In this document: piece by piece, positions 27,105 to 37,102 of the stretch
Position numbering within the stretch: position 1 is the stretch's first letter
Layout of the letters: each line of letters starts with the position of its first letter
Origin: Cloacimonetes bacterium UBA3541
Lineage (GTDB): Bacteria > Cloacimonadota > Cloacimonadia > Cloacimonadales > Cloacimonadaceae
Length of the DNA stretch: 64,000 bases
Reading direction: 5' to 3'
Assembly: GCA_002376725.1 (NCBI GenBank)
Contig: DFOM01000017.1
Span: 1-64,000, forward strand
Position numbers and translations under genes: made by a program
The notes under the pieces: generated by a model
Database searches by the model: none
Told to the model about the DNA's origin: nothing
What the model saw: only the letters and a program-made list of their open reading frames with translations

Positions 27105-27797
27105 ATGTTGAAAAAACAACAGGGAAATGCAGTTTTCTGGATTGTAAGTGTTATATTAGCCATAGCTCTGGTATTCATTCTGGCTCTTCCAGGAAGCTTT
27201 AATCTTGATCCACAAAAGAATACAGATGAATGTACAACTAATATGAAAAATATTTGGGTTGCTACTAATGATTATATGCTGGATACAAATCAGGACTTTC
27301 AGGGCAATCTAAATATTCTCAGAAACACCAAAAAGCCAGAGAGTAAGTATTATTATCTTAATGAAGAGAAGTACTGCCCTGAGTGCCAGGGAAACAATAA
27401 GGAATATATCGTCTTTGGCAAGCATGTAACTGAAGACTGGGAGGGAGTTACCAGGCACTATAATGGTATCATTATCATATGTCCTAATCTGGCACGTTTC
27501 CCAAAACATATTTTAGAAAAATCCTTCTATGATAATGTTAGCATAACCAAATTGCAAAATGTTATGGCAAACGATATAGACAAGATTAACACTTATACCA
27601 AATCTAATGGAAAACTCAAATATGAATATTTAATGCGCTATATGAACTATTGGAAGAACACCAAACATACCGAATTTAACCAATGTATAAACGACCCTGA
27701 ATATATCGCATTAAGAAGTGAACTGACTGGTGAAACTACAGGTCCTATTCCTGGTACTACAACCACTTCGGAGTCAGAACAAGTAACTACTCCCTAA
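27105..27797 (+). CDS. Pseudopilin-like membrane-anchored protein
   Basis: This 230-aa protein begins with a short Lys/Gln-rich stretch and a hydrophobic helix (about 9-30). The segment CTTNMKNIWVATNDYMLDTN follows, which recalls the C-x-N-L-K-x-I-x-x-A-x-x-x-Y pattern after the helix of secreted pseudopilin-like proteins. A CPEC pair is near residue 90, and the C-terminus is Thr/Gly/Pro-rich. There is no clear GFTLIE prepilin cleavage motif, so it may instead be a simple membrane-anchored protein. Function unknown. Confidence 0.6.
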   Translation: MLKKQQGNAVFWIVSVILAIALVFILALPGSFNLDPQKNTDECTTNMKNIWVATNDYMLDTNQDFQGNLNILRNTKKPESKYYYLNEEKYCPECQGNNKEYIVFGKHVTEDWEGVTRHYNGIIIICPNLARFPKHILEKSFYDNVSITKLQNVMANDIDKINTYTKSNGKLKYEYLMRYMNYWKNTKHTEFNQCINDPEYIALRSELTGETTGPIPGTTTTSESEQVTTP

Positions 27798-27831
27798 TTA
27801 GAATAAAGATTAACTGGAATCTATAAATTTG

Positions 27832-27862
27832 CCCTTCTTCTTTAATTAACTTTGAAGAAGGG
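27832..27862. terminator. Hairpin, probable terminator
   Basis: CCCTTCTTC (27832-27840) and GAAGAAGGG (27854-27862) form a perfect 9-bp stem with a 13-base loop between the pseudopilin-like gene and folC. The T tract after it is weak, so efficiency is uncertain. Confidence 0.6.
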
Positions 27863-27894
27863 TAATTTGTTAATTGAGGATAATATATTTTTCA

Positions 27895-29196
27895 ATGTTA
27901 TACCAAGAATTTCTCAATCATATCTACAAAAAATATTCCGGTAATGTGAAGTTTGAGCTGACCCGGATGCAAAACTTAATTGAAGCTATGGGAAATCCCC
28001 AGAATAGCTTAAGAGGAGTTCATATTGCTGGAACGAATGGTAAAGGAAGTGTTTGTGCCACTCTGGAAGCACTTGCTTTAGCTCACAACCTAAAAACCGG
28101 TTTAAACACTTCTCCTCATCTTATTAATTATACTGAGCGCTTCCGTATAAATGGGAAAGAGCTCCCTTTTGAAACAATTCTGAATATTTATCTACACTAT
28201 GAGGACCTATTTGAAAAGTATGAAGCTTCTTTCTTTGAAATCACTACTGCTATAGCTTTCCAAGCCTTTAAAGAAGAAAACCTTCATACCTCCATTATTG
28301 AAGTAGGACTCGGTGGAAGACTTGATGCTACCAACCTATTTACACCTGATATAGCAGCTATTACTACTATCGGTTTAGACCATATTAAGACATTGGGTGG
28401 TACTTTAGAACAGATTGCAAGGGAAAAAGCTGGTATCATAAAAGAAAATGTGCCTTTAGTTTTAGGTGATATTTCAGAAAGACCACTAAATATAATTTTG
28501 GAGAAAGCCAAACAATTTAATGCTCCTGTCTATCTTCCTCAAAAAGATTATTTCTATAAGCTTAATAATATAGACCTAAATGGAATCCATTTTAATTATA
28601 GCTTTGGACCTTATACTTTCCAAAATCTTAATTCTAACCTTATCGGAGAACATCAAGCAACAAATGTAGCTCAAGCTCTTACTGCCTTTATCTTATATTC
28701 AGAAATACGAGGATTCCCTCTTTCACCTACTAAGATACATTCAGCACTCCAAAACATACATTGGCAAGGTAGAATGCAGGTTTTAGATACTTCTCCCATT
28801 ATCATAACCGACGGTGCTCACAATGTGCAGGGAGTTCAAGCCTTGCTTAATTCTTTGCATAAGCTATTTCCTAATCATAGATTTCGTTTCCTGGTTTCTA
28901 TCTTAGCCGATAAAAACTATAAAGAAATGCTGGCTATGATTTGTGCCAATGCAGAAAAAGTCTATATTACTCAAAATGAATCTGAGAGAGCAGCCAGCAT
29001 TGAAATGCAAAGTGCTGAAGTTAGCAAATACAATATTCCTTTTGAGACTGCGAAAACCGTCCAAGAAGCATTCTTAAAAGCATATACTGAACTAGATAAC
29101 AAAGACATTTTAATCTGTTGTGGTTCTCTGTATACAGCAGGCGAAATCTTGGCATATTACTATGATAAAAACAATCTACAAAGAAAAGCAGGGTGA
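27895..29196 (+). CDS. folC: Folylpolyglutamate / dihydrofolate synthase
   Basis: I use the ATG at 27895 (MLYQEFLNHIYKKY, the usual family start) over the TTG at 27874, though the SD of both is poor. The 433-aa enzyme adds Glu to folates, and may join Glu to dihydropteroate. The P-loop AGTNGKGSVCA is near residue 47; TSPHLINYTERF and VGLGGRLDATN are Mur-ligase-family motifs, and ITDGAHN is in the C-domain. It stands alone between a hairpin and the DUF975 gene. Confidence 0.92.
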   Translation: MLYQEFLNHIYKKYSGNVKFELTRMQNLIEAMGNPQNSLRGVHIAGTNGKGSVCATLEALALAHNLKTGLNTSPHLINYTERFRINGKELPFETILNIYLHYEDLFEKYEASFFEITTAIAFQAFKEENLHTSIIEVGLGGRLDATNLFTPDIAAITTIGLDHIKTLGGTLEQIAREKAGIIKENVPLVLGDISERPLNIILEKAKQFNAPVYLPQKDYFYKLNNIDLNGIHFNYSFGPYTFQNLNSNLIGEHQATNVAQALTAFILYSEIRGFPLSPTKIHSALQNIHWQGRMQVLDTSPIIITDGAHNVQGVQALLNSLHKLFPNHRFRFLVSILADKNYKEMLAMICANAEKVYITQNESERAASIEMQSAEVSKYNIPFETAKTVQEAFLKAYTELDNKDILICCGSLYTAGEILAYYYDKNNLQRKAG

Positions 29197-29327
29197 AATG
29201 CTTATTTGTTTTATAAATTTATCGGTTTAATCAACTAAAAATCCCTTTGGGCTTCAATAAATTTGCTTTTTGGCTTTGAAAAGCATATTTTATCTTTAAC
29301 TAACTTTATAATAGACAGGGAGGATTA

Positions 29328-30008
29328 ATGGACAACAAAGCTATTCGCCTGGAAGCTAGAAGATTATTGGAAGGTAAATGGGGTAAACTTGTTCTGGTAT
29401 GGTTAATTCTTTACGCAATTTATATTATCATTTCTACATTGAGTCACTGGGGCTCTCTTATCACCCTCATCCTGAGTGGTCCACTAATGTTAGGTATTTA
29501 TAAAATATTTTTAAAACTCTGGTATGAGGAGGATTTTAAAATTGAGGAAATGTTTAATGGGTTTCAGGATTTTGGACGCTCTCTAACCGCTTTTCTGCTT
29601 ATGTTTGTTTATATCTTGCTCTGGTCTTTATTACTAATCATTCCTGGAATTATAGCAAGTATTAGTTATTCTATGACCTTTTTTATCCTAGCAGAAAATC
29701 CTCAAATGAAAGCTGCAGATGCTTTGCGCCTTAGTAAAAAAATGATGCAAGGACATAAGACCGAGTATTTTATGTTGATGTTATCCTTTATTGGATGGTA
29801 TCTATTATCCTTACTGACCTTGGGAATAGGATTTTTGTTCTTTAACTCCTATGTGACTATGGCTTCTACTATATTTTATCAACAGATTAAAGGCAAAGCT
29901 TTATATGAAGAGATTGTTATTGAGAATGTAAACCAAACTACTAGTACCTCTTCCGAAGAACCGGATAAATCTCCAAATGAGGATTCTTCTTATCAGGATT
30001 TATATTGA
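29328..30008 (+). CDS. DUF975-like integral membrane protein
   Basis: This 226-aa protein has about five or six TM segments. The N-terminus (IRLEARRLLEGKWGKLV) and ALRLSKKMMQGHKTEYFML in the middle are typical of DUF975. The tail is hydrophilic, Ser/Glu-rich. The family has no known biochemical role. A TATAAT at 29307-29312 followed by GGGAGG lies directly upstream, so it is probably transcribed on its own. Confidence 0.75.
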   Translation: MDNKAIRLEARRLLEGKWGKLVLVWLILYAIYIIISTLSHWGSLITLILSGPLMLGIYKIFLKLWYEEDFKIEEMFNGFQDFGRSLTAFLLMFVYILLWSLLLIIPGIIASISYSMTFFILAENPQMKAADALRLSKKMMQGHKTEYFMLMLSFIGWYLLSLLTLGIGFLFFNSYVTMASTIFYQQIKGKALYEEIVIENVNQTTSTSSEEPDKSPNEDSSYQDLY

Positions 30009-30181
30009 AGTAAGTTATTTTGTATTATATTAGCAACTCCTTGACTTAACTGTTAATTAGTGGGGTAAATTATATTATAATTCTCCAACTCTCGTTATTA
30101 GGAGAGTATTAAGAATTGACAAAATAAGCCATTTTAAAAGATAGTAATAATAACAAGAAAATAATGTATTATGGAGGATAA

Positions 30182-32905
30182 ATGTCTGCAATTAAATATG
30201 TTTACCTGTTCGGCAATGGCAAAGCCGAAGGTAATGCAGAGATGAAAGACTTGCTTGGCGGAAAAGGTGCTAATCTGGCAGAAATGGACCGAATTGGCAT
30301 TCCTGTCCCACCTGGTTTTACTATCACCACTGAAGCTTGTATTGCCTATACGAAATATGGGGAAGCTAAGATAAAAGAGCTTCTGGAAGCTGATGTAAAA
30401 GCAGCTATGAAACATATAGAAGATATTATGCAGATGCAATTTGGTTCCAATGAAAACCCACTTTTGATCTCAGTCAGGAGTGGTGCTCGAGCCTCAATGC
30501 CTGGTATGATGGACACTATCTTGAATCTTGGTTTGAATGATAATTCTGTTCAAGGTCTGATTAAAAAGACTCAAAATGAACGTTTTGTCTGGGATAGTTA
30601 TCGTCGTTTTGTCCAAATGTACGGTGATGTGGTGATGGGTTTAAAACCAGAAAATAAAGAAGACCTGGATCCTTTTGAAGTGATAATGGATTCTATGAAA
30701 AAGGAAAGAGGAGTCAAAAATGACTTAGAACTAACCGCCAGTGACCTTAAAGAGTTAGTCTATCTTTTCAAGAAAGCAATAAAAGAGCGCACGGGAAAAG
30801 ATTTCCCCGATGATCCCTGGGAACAACTCTGGGGAGCTATCTTTGCTGTTTTTGATAGCTGGAATAATCCTCGTGCCATTTTCTATCGTAAATTAAATAA
30901 TATTCCAGATGATTGGGGAACTGCAGTTAATGTTCAAGCTATGGTCTTTGGTAATATGGGAAATACCAGCGCTACTGGTGTTGCTTTCACCCGGGATGCT
31001 TCAACCGGAGAGCATATTTTTAATGGTGAATACCTCATCAATGCTCAAGGTGAAGATGTTGTTGCCGGAATTCGCACTCCTTTACAGATTACTAAAATTG
31101 GTTCTCAGCGCTGGGCTGCTTTAGCTGGTATTTCAGAAGAAGAACGAATTGCAAATTATCCTTCTCTGGAAGAAGCTATGCCTGAAGTGTATAAACAGCT
31201 TTTTGAAATTCAAAAAAAACTGGAAGAACACGCTAAAGATATGCAGGATCTTGAATTCACTATCCAAGAAGGAAGATTGTGGCTGCTACAAACTCGCACG
31301 GGAAAACGTACCGGTTTTGCTATGGTAAAGATAGCAATGGATATGGTCCGAGAAGGCTTAATTGATGAAAAAACTGCCCTGCTGAGAATGGAACCCAATA
31401 AACTAGATGAGCTTTTGCATCCCGTTTTCTCTAAAGAAGGACTGGCTAAAGCAAAAGAAATAGCTAAAGGACTGCCTGCTTCTCCAGGAGCCGCTACAGG
31501 CCAAATTGTATTTTTCGCTGAAGATGCCGAAGTATGGGCTGCTCAAGGTAAAAAAGTTATTTTGTGCCGTTTAGAGACTTCTCCTGAAGATTTGCATGGT
31601 ATGGCTGTAGCTCAAGGTATTCTAACTGCCCGTGGAGGAATGACTTCCCATGCTGCCGTGGTTGCACGCGGAATGGGAAAATGTTGCGTTGCCGGGGTGG
31701 GTTCTATCGTTATTGATTACAAAAACCGTACTATGACGGCAAAAGGGAAAACCTATCACGAAGGCGATTGGATTTCACTCAATGGAAGTACCGGTCAAGT
31801 TTTTGAAGGTCAAATTGAGACTGTAGCTCCAGAACTCAGTGGTGATTTTGCTGAACTGATGATGCTAGCCGATAAATATACTCGTATGTATGTTCGGACG
31901 AATGCGGATACACCTCAAGATGCAACTATCGCACGCAAATTTGGTGCTCGTGGTATAGGACTATGCAGAACAGAGCATATGTTCTTTACCGGAGAACGCA
32001 TCAAGGCTATGCGTGAAATGATCTTAGCTGATAATGGAGAAGGACGCAGAAATGCACTAAATAAACTTTTACCTATGCAACGCTCCGATTTTGAAGGTAT
32101 CTTTGTTGCTATGGATGGACTACCTGTAACCATTCGTTTGCTAGACCCTCCTTTGCATGAATTCCTGCCTCAAGAAGAAGAGCAACAACAAGAGATTGCT
32201 AATGAACTGGGTATCACTCTGGAAAAAGTAAAAGAAAGAGTTAATGCTTTGCATGAGCTTAATCCAATGCTTGGTCATCGCGGTTGCCGAGTGGGTAATA
32301 CTTATCCAGAAATCACTGAGATGCAAACTCGTGCTATAATTGAAGCAGCACTGAATGTGAAAGCAAAGGGAATAAAGGTTATCCCTGAAATAATGGTCCC
32401 CTTAGTGGGAATAGAGACCGAGTTCAAAATGCAGGAAGACATTATCCGCAATACAGCAGAAAAAATATTTGCTGAACGAGGTGACAGGGTAGAATTTCTT
32501 GTAGGAACTATGATTGAGGTACCTCGTGCTGCGCTGGTAGCAGATAAAATTGCTGAAAGAGCCGAGTTCTTTAGTTTTGGAACTAACGACCTTACTCAGA
32601 TGGCATTTGGATATTCTCGTGATGATGTAGGTGTGTTTCTTCCCATCTATCTGGAAAAAAATATACTTAAATATGACCCCTTCCAAATTCTAGACCAGGA
32701 AGGCGTTGGACAATTAGTCCAGATGGGAACAGAACGAGGAAAAAAAACCCGTCCCAACCTAAAAGTAGGTATCTGCGGTGAGCATGGTGGTGAGCCCAGC
32801 TCAGTGGAATTCTGCCATAAAGTGGGAATGGATTATGTGAGCTGTTCTCCTTATCGTGTTCCTATCGCAAGAGTTGCAGCAGCTATAGCTGCTATCAGAA
32901 AATAA
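30182..32905 (+). CDS. ppdK: Pyruvate, phosphate dikinase
   Basis: This 907-aa enzyme interconverts pyruvate, ATP and phosphate with PEP, AMP and PPi, serving gluconeogenesis or PPi-linked glycolysis in anaerobes. The ATP-grasp domain starts with LLGGKGANLAEM; the swivelling phosphohistidine is H490 in RGGMTSHAAVVARGMGK; the C-terminal PEP/pyruvate barrel ends with GICGEHGGEP, where C865 is catalytic. A strong SD (GGAGGATAA) precedes ATG. A clean terminator follows at 32918. Confidence 0.97.
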   Translation: MSAIKYVYLFGNGKAEGNAEMKDLLGGKGANLAEMDRIGIPVPPGFTITTEACIAYTKYGEAKIKELLEADVKAAMKHIEDIMQMQFGSNENPLLISVRSGARASMPGMMDTILNLGLNDNSVQGLIKKTQNERFVWDSYRRFVQMYGDVVMGLKPENKEDLDPFEVIMDSMKKERGVKNDLELTASDLKELVYLFKKAIKERTGKDFPDDPWEQLWGAIFAVFDSWNNPRAIFYRKLNNIPDDWGTAVNVQAMVFGNMGNTSATGVAFTRDASTGEHIFNGEYLINAQGEDVVAGIRTPLQITKIGSQRWAALAGISEEERIANYPSLEEAMPEVYKQLFEIQKKLEEHAKDMQDLEFTIQEGRLWLLQTRTGKRTGFAMVKIAMDMVREGLIDEKTALLRMEPNKLDELLHPVFSKEGLAKAKEIAKGLPASPGAATGQIVFFAEDAEVWAAQGKKVILCRLETSPEDLHGMAVAQGILTARGGMTSHAAVVARGMGKCCVAGVGSIVIDYKNRTMTAKGKTYHEGDWISLNGSTGQVFEGQIETVAPELSGDFAELMMLADKYTRMYVRTNADTPQDATIARKFGARGIGLCRTEHMFFTGERIKAMREMILADNGEGRRNALNKLLPMQRSDFEGIFVAMDGLPVTIRLLDPPLHEFLPQEEEQQQEIANELGITLEKVKERVNALHELNPMLGHRGCRVGNTYPEITEMQTRAIIEAALNVKAKGIKVIPEIMVPLVGIETEFKMQEDIIRNTAEKIFAERGDRVEFLVGTMIEVPRAALVADKIAERAEFFSFGTNDLTQMAFGYSRDDVGVFLPIYLEKNILKYDPFQILDQEGVGQLVQMGTERGKKTRPNLKVGICGEHGGEPSSVEFCHKVGMDYVSCSPYRVPIARVAAAIAAIRK

Positions 32906-32917
32906 ATCGTTTAGTAA

Positions 32918-32948
32918 ACACCGGAGCTTAAAAACTCCGGTGTTTTTT
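32918..32948 (+). terminator. Rho-independent terminator of ppdK
   Basis: ACACCGGAG (32918-32926) pairs perfectly with CTCCGGTGT (32935-32943) around an 8-base loop and runs straight into a six-T tract. It sits 13 bases after the ppdK stop codon. Confidence 0.92.
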
Positions 32949-33289
32949 ATGTTTACTCTCTACTCCTTGAAAATATTTTCTTGTTTAGTTCACTGTTCTC
33001 TCTTGACTCTCCCTTGACTCTCTCTTCAGTAACTTAATAAGAGAGAGTCAAGTAGGAGATAAGAAGAAGCCAACTGTCTCTCGTTCTTTAAGATGAAAAG
33101 ATTATTTGTCTATTTAAATATAGTTAAGATGAAAATAAATTTTTCAATAACTTGACACTTTTTCAGATTTATAATGCCTAAATTCCCCTTTTATCTTGTA
33201 TATTATAGGCAGATTGGTTAAAAGAGATTGACTAAATAATTGTTTTAGATTATAATAGTTTATAAGAGAAACATTATAAAGAGGATTCA
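32949..33289. other. Intergenic region with inverted repeat and promoter candidate
   Basis: No gene is visible. The stretch contains the CTTGACTCTC repeats and long hairpin at 33002-33052, and TTGACA (33152-33157) with TATAAT (33170-33175) only 12 bases downstream, a possible promoter for the DUF1232 gene with a leader of about 110 nt. Confidence 0.6.
33002..33052. repeat. Direct repeat plus 14-bp inverted repeat
   Basis: CTTGACTCTC occurs at 33002-33011 and 33013-33022. The second copy is the start of CTTGACTCTCTCTT (33013-33026), which pairs perfectly over 14 bp with AAGAGAGAGTCAAG (33039-33052), loop 12. No T tract follows, so it looks more like a protein-binding site or structured RNA than a terminator. 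Confidence 0.75.
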
Positions 33290-33793
33290 ATGGATAACAA
33301 TAAGAAACCTTACAATGATGAGCATATTTACGCAGAAGAGCAGGACAAGATTGATGCTAAAAAACTGCAATTTTATGAGGATTTACGTCAAAAAGCCAAA
33401 GAATGGACCAAAGAAAAGACAGGAACTACAGGTATAAAATTAGCAGAATATCTATTTTTACTTCCCGATTTCTTTATTCTGGTCTGTCGTATAGCTGTAG
33501 ACAAAAGAGTACCCGCTCATATAAAGTTAAAATTAGCTGGTATCATAGCCTATGTAATGATGCCCTTAGATCTGATCCCAGACTTCATCCCTATTATTGG
33601 TTCAATAGATGATTTAGTGTTGATTGTGCTAGGTCTGAATATGTTACTTAATGATATAGACCAACAGGTTCTGGAAGATAACTGGAGCGGAGAAGGTGAA
33701 GTTTTACACTGGATGCAGAGGATTAGCGCAGAAGCTGAAGATTTCTTAGACCGAAATATTCTTCAAAGGATAAAGAACTTTTTGAAAATATAG
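33290..33793 (+). CDS. YkvA/DUF1232-family membrane protein
   Basis: This 167-aa protein carries the DUF1232 core MMPLDLIPDFIPIIGSIDDL, near residues 95-115, between hydrophobic segments. The N-terminal 50 residues are strongly charged. The function of the family is unknown. It precedes rdgB by 6 bp, and the phosphomutase gene follows, so the three probably share a transcript. Confidence 0.85.
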   Translation: MDNNKKPYNDEHIYAEEQDKIDAKKLQFYEDLRQKAKEWTKEKTGTTGIKLAEYLFLLPDFFILVCRIAVDKRVPAHIKLKLAGIIAYVMMPLDLIPDFIPIIGSIDDLVLIVLGLNMLLNDIDQQVLEDNWSGEGEVLHWMQRISAEAEDFLDRNILQRIKNFLKI

Positions 33794-33799
33794 TAGTCT

Positions 33800-34396
33800 A
33801 TGTTCACCTTACTTCTTGCTTCGCATAATCAAGACAAGGCAAAGGAGTTGAAAGCATTAATCCAAGGAATAAATGTGCATCTTTTAACTCTTAATGATTT
33901 CCCTGATATTGTTTCTACGAGTGAAGACCAGGATACCATCTGTGCCAATGCTATGAAAAAGGCTTTTGAAGCTTCCCAGCAGACCGGTCTAATCAGTTTA
34001 GCAGATGATACAGGTCTTTTTATTAAAGCATTAAATGGTGAACCTGGAGTATATTCTTCTCGTTTTGCAGGTGAGCAATGTTCTTATAAAGATAATAGAA
34101 TTAAAGTGTTAGAGCTAATGAAGGGAATCCAAAATCGTTATGCGGAATTCAGAACCTGTGTTGCCCTTTCTGCTCCCGATGGTATTATCAGCTATAAAGA
34201 AGGAATCCTGGAAGGTTATATAACTACAGAGGAATATGGAACTAATGGATTCGGTTATGATTCCATTTTTATGCCCTTAACTTCCAGCAAGACCTATGCG
34301 GAAATGACGGATATAGAAAAGAACGCTATTTCTCATCGGGCAAAAGCAATAGAGGCTATCCTGCCTATTATCAGAGAAATTATTGCATTATCATAA
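33800..34396 (+). CDS. rdgB: XTP/dITP pyrophosphatase (RdgB/HAM1)
   Basis: This 198-aa enzyme removes inosine and xanthosine triphosphates from the nucleotide pool. Family motifs are visible: LASHNQDKAKELKAL at the start, SLADDTGLFIKALNGEPGVYS in pieces through the middle, GFGYDSIFMP and ISHRAKAIEA near the end. Length is typical. The SD is weak; the gene follows the DUF1232 gene closely. Confidence 0.95.
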   Translation: MFTLLLASHNQDKAKELKALIQGINVHLLTLNDFPDIVSTSEDQDTICANAMKKAFEASQQTGLISLADDTGLFIKALNGEPGVYSSRFAGEQCSYKDNRIKVLELMKGIQNRYAEFRTCVALSAPDGIISYKEGILEGYITTEEYGTNGFGYDSIFMPLTSSKTYAEMTDIEKNAISHRAKAIEAILPIIREIIALS

Positions 34397-34407
34397 GGAG
34401 GTTTGCT

Positions 34408-35760
34408 ATGATAAAACCAGAAGTTTTTCGCCAGTACGACATCCGTGGAATTGTAGATGAAGAATTGAATGAAGAATCTTTTTATTTAATTGGTAAGGGA
34501 TTTGGTACCTATCTCCGACAGAAAGGTCTATCGTCTTTAGTCTTAGGTGGAGATGCACGTTTTACGACTCCTCAATTTAAAGAAGCCTTTGCAAAAGGAG
34601 CTCTGGAAACAGGATGCACAATAATAGATTTAGGAATGGTAGCTACTCCAGTACTCTATTTCTCCATCTGGAAATTGAAGACTGATGGTGGTGCAATGAT
34701 TACTGCTAGTCACAATCCTCCTCAATACAATGGATGTAAACTGAATCTGGGTTTAGATTCTGTTTATGCAGATGAACTTCAATCCGTATTACATATCATT
34801 CAGCAAGGTGATTTTGCTTCTGGTACTGGCACTTACACTCAAAATAGCTCCATTAACCAGGATTATAAAGATTACCTGGTTTCAGGAATAAAGTTAGAAT
34901 GCCCCGTTAAATTAGCGATTGACGCAGGAAATGGAGTAGGTGGATTATATCTTCCGGATATTCTGGAACGCTTAGGCTGTCAGGTAAAAAAAATGTATTG
35001 CGAACCTGATGGTTCTTTCCCCAATCATCATCCTGACCCCACGATTGAGAAAAATATGCGTGACCTTTCCAAAATGGTAGTGTCTGAAGGTTATGAATTG
35101 GGTATAGGTTTAGATGGTGATGCAGATAGAATTGGTGTTGTAGATGAAAAAGGGAAATTACTTTTCGGAGACCAGATTCTTAATATCCTCGCAAGAGATT
35201 ACCTCAAGAATAATCCAGGAAAACCTATCATTGTAGATGTCAAATGCTCAAAAAAACTCTATGATGATATTATAAAATATGGTGGTGTCCCTATTATGTA
35301 TAAGACAGGACATGCCAATATCAAAATGAAGATGAAAGAACTGGGAGTAGAATTTGCTGGAGAGATGAGTGGTCATATTTTCCTTGCAGATAGATATCTT
35401 GGCTATGATGATGCTATCTATGCAAGTTGTCGCTTTGTAGAAATTGTATCCAAAACCGATAGACCTGTTAGCACTTTTCTGGCAGATCAACCTGAGATGT
35501 ATAATACTCCTGAATTGCATATTGAATGCCCGGATGACCGTAAATTTGAAGTTGTAGCAAAAGTTTGTGAAGAATTGAAAGCTGAAGGTTATGATGTTTT
35601 AGACATAGATGGTGCTCGAGTCAATTTCCCTGATGGTTGGGGATTAGTTCGTGCTTCTAATACTACTCCTGTAATAGTAACTCGTTTTGAAGCTGTAACC
35701 GAAGAAAGAATGAGGGAAATACAGCAACTGATAGAAAGTAAAATCTATAAATATCTATAA
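34408..35760 (+). CDS. Phosphomannomutase / phosphoglucomutase
   Basis: This 450-aa alpha-D-phosphohexomutase moves phosphate between C6 and C1 of mannose or glucose, feeding surface-sugar nucleotides or glycogen. The phosphoserine loop is ITASHNPPQYNG, the metal loop is GLDGDADRIGV, the sugar loop is GEMSGHIF, and the phosphate-binding loop is RASNTTPVIVTRFEA. The AlgC/ManB branch is most likely because of length and the GEMSGH form. A strong SD (AAGGAGG) precedes ATG. Confidence 0.92.
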   Translation: MIKPEVFRQYDIRGIVDEELNEESFYLIGKGFGTYLRQKGLSSLVLGGDARFTTPQFKEAFAKGALETGCTIIDLGMVATPVLYFSIWKLKTDGGAMITASHNPPQYNGCKLNLGLDSVYADELQSVLHIIQQGDFASGTGTYTQNSSINQDYKDYLVSGIKLECPVKLAIDAGNGVGGLYLPDILERLGCQVKKMYCEPDGSFPNHHPDPTIEKNMRDLSKMVVSEGYELGIGLDGDADRIGVVDEKGKLLFGDQILNILARDYLKNNPGKPIIVDVKCSKKLYDDIIKYGGVPIMYKTGHANIKMKMKELGVEFAGEMSGHIFLADRYLGYDDAIYASCRFVEIVSKTDRPVSTFLADQPEMYNTPELHIECPDDRKFEVVAKVCEELKAEGYDVLDIDGARVNFPDGWGLVRASNTTPVIVTRFEAVTEERMREIQQLIESKIYKYL

Positions 35761-35772
35761 AAAATAAAGGAG

Positions 35773-35820
35773 GCAGATTTCAGAATGACTTTTCAAACCT
35801 GAGATCTGCTTTATTATTTT
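35773..35820. terminator. Bidirectional terminator
   Basis: GCAGATTTCAG (35773-35783) pairs with CTGAGATCTGC (35799-35809), 11 bp with one G-T pair, followed by a T-rich run. It lies between the convergent phosphomutase and hisS genes and could serve both. Confidence 0.75.
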
Positions 35821-37092
35821 TTATATTTCTTTATTCTGAATAGCTTTAATTAAATGTGAAATAGGCTCTAGAGAATAAAGTTTTTGCTCGCCTGATTCTA
35901 GATTCTTAAGTATAGCGCTTTTCTGTTTAACCTCTTCTTCTCCCATAATTAAAGCATAAAATGCTTTACTGTTATTCGCCGCTTTCAATTGAGCTTTAAG
36001 TGAAGCACGATCAGGTTCATACTCAGCATAAATACCCTTCCCTCGTATTATATTAAGATAAGGAATAATAATTTTTTGTGCCTCGCTTCCTATAGTGATA
36101 ATAAAAACCTCAGGAACAGGATGTCCGGGCAAAGCTATTGCTTCTTCTTCAAGTGCTAGCAAGAGTCGCTCAAAACCTCCAGCAAATCCTACTGCTGGGA
36201 TATTCTTCCCGCCTATCTGTTCTATTAACCCGTTATATCTTCCTCCACCAGCTAAAGCATTCTGAGCTCCAATCCCTTCATAAATCACTTCAAAGGCAGT
36301 ATTAGTATAATAATCCAGACCTCTAACAATGCGTGGATTGATTGTAAAAGGTATCTTCATTAAATCCAGATATTGTTGCACTTCAGCAAAGTGTTCTATA
36401 CAGGAAGTATCTAGGTAATCTAACTGTACTGGTACATTTTTAGCAATTTCCTGGCATTCTTTCACCTTACAATCCAGGATACGACGAGGTTTTCGTTCAA
36501 AGCGTTCCTGACAATCTGGACAAAGCTGGTTCAAATAGGGCTGAAAATAGCTTTGTAAAGCTTTATCGTAGTCTTTAGAACAGTTTGGACAACCTACACT
36601 ATTTAATTCCAGACGCAGTTTCTTCAATCCCAAACCAGTTAGATAATTCCATAATATTGCAATGACTTCTGCATCATAATAGGGATGATTGCTGCCGATA
36701 AATTCCACACCATACTGATAAAATTGGCGATATCTTCCAGCTTGAGGGCGATCATAACGAAACATAGGTCCAAGATAATAGAGTTTTTTATTGAGAGAAC
36801 CTATGTCCATCCGATTTTCTATATAACTTCTTGCTACTGGAGCTGTTCCTTCTGGACGTAAAGCGAATTCTCTTCCCTTTCGGTCAGTGAAACGATACAT
36901 TTCTTTCTTCACAACATCAGAACTTTTGCCCGAACTTCTTTCAAACAAATCTGCCTGCTCAAAGATAGGAGTAAGGATTTCTGCATATCCATAAGCTTCT
37001 ACCAGTTTACGAAATTCAGCTATCACTTTATGCCATTTAGGACTTTCTTCCGGAAGGATATCATAGGTGCCACGGGGTATACTATATTGCAT
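35821..37092 (-). CDS. hisS: Histidyl-tRNA synthetase
   Basis: I use the ATG at 37092, 8 bases after GAGG, rather than the GTG at 37098. The 423-aa class II enzyme charges tRNA-His. The start MQYSIPRGTYDILPEE, motif 2 (FRYDRPQAGRYRQFYQ), GLDYYTNTAFEVI (histidine-specific) and motif 3 (GFAGGFERLLLAL) are all present, with an anticodon-binding domain after residue 325. A CPDCQERFERKPRRILDCK insert is common in bacterial HisRS. It follows truA by about 10 bp. Confidence 0.96.
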   Translation of the reverse strand: MQYSIPRGTYDILPEESPKWHKVIAEFRKLVEAYGYAEILTPIFEQADLFERSSGKSSDVVKKEMYRFTDRKGREFALRPEGTAPVARSYIENRMDIGSLNKKLYYLGPMFRYDRPQAGRYRQFYQYGVEFIGSNHPYYDAEVIAILWNYLTGLGLKKLRLELNSVGCPNCSKDYDKALQSYFQPYLNQLCPDCQERFERKPRRILDCKVKECQEIAKNVPVQLDYLDTSCIEHFAEVQQYLDLMKIPFTINPRIVRGLDYYTNTAFEVIYEGIGAQNALAGGGRYNGLIEQIGGKNIPAVGFAGGFERLLLALEEEAIALPGHPVPEVFIITIGSEAQKIIIPYLNIIRGKGIYAEYEPDRASLKAQLKAANNSKAFYALIMGEEEVKQKSAILKNLESGEQKLYSLEPISHLIKAIQNKEI

Positions 37093-37102
37093 AAACACTT
37101 CC

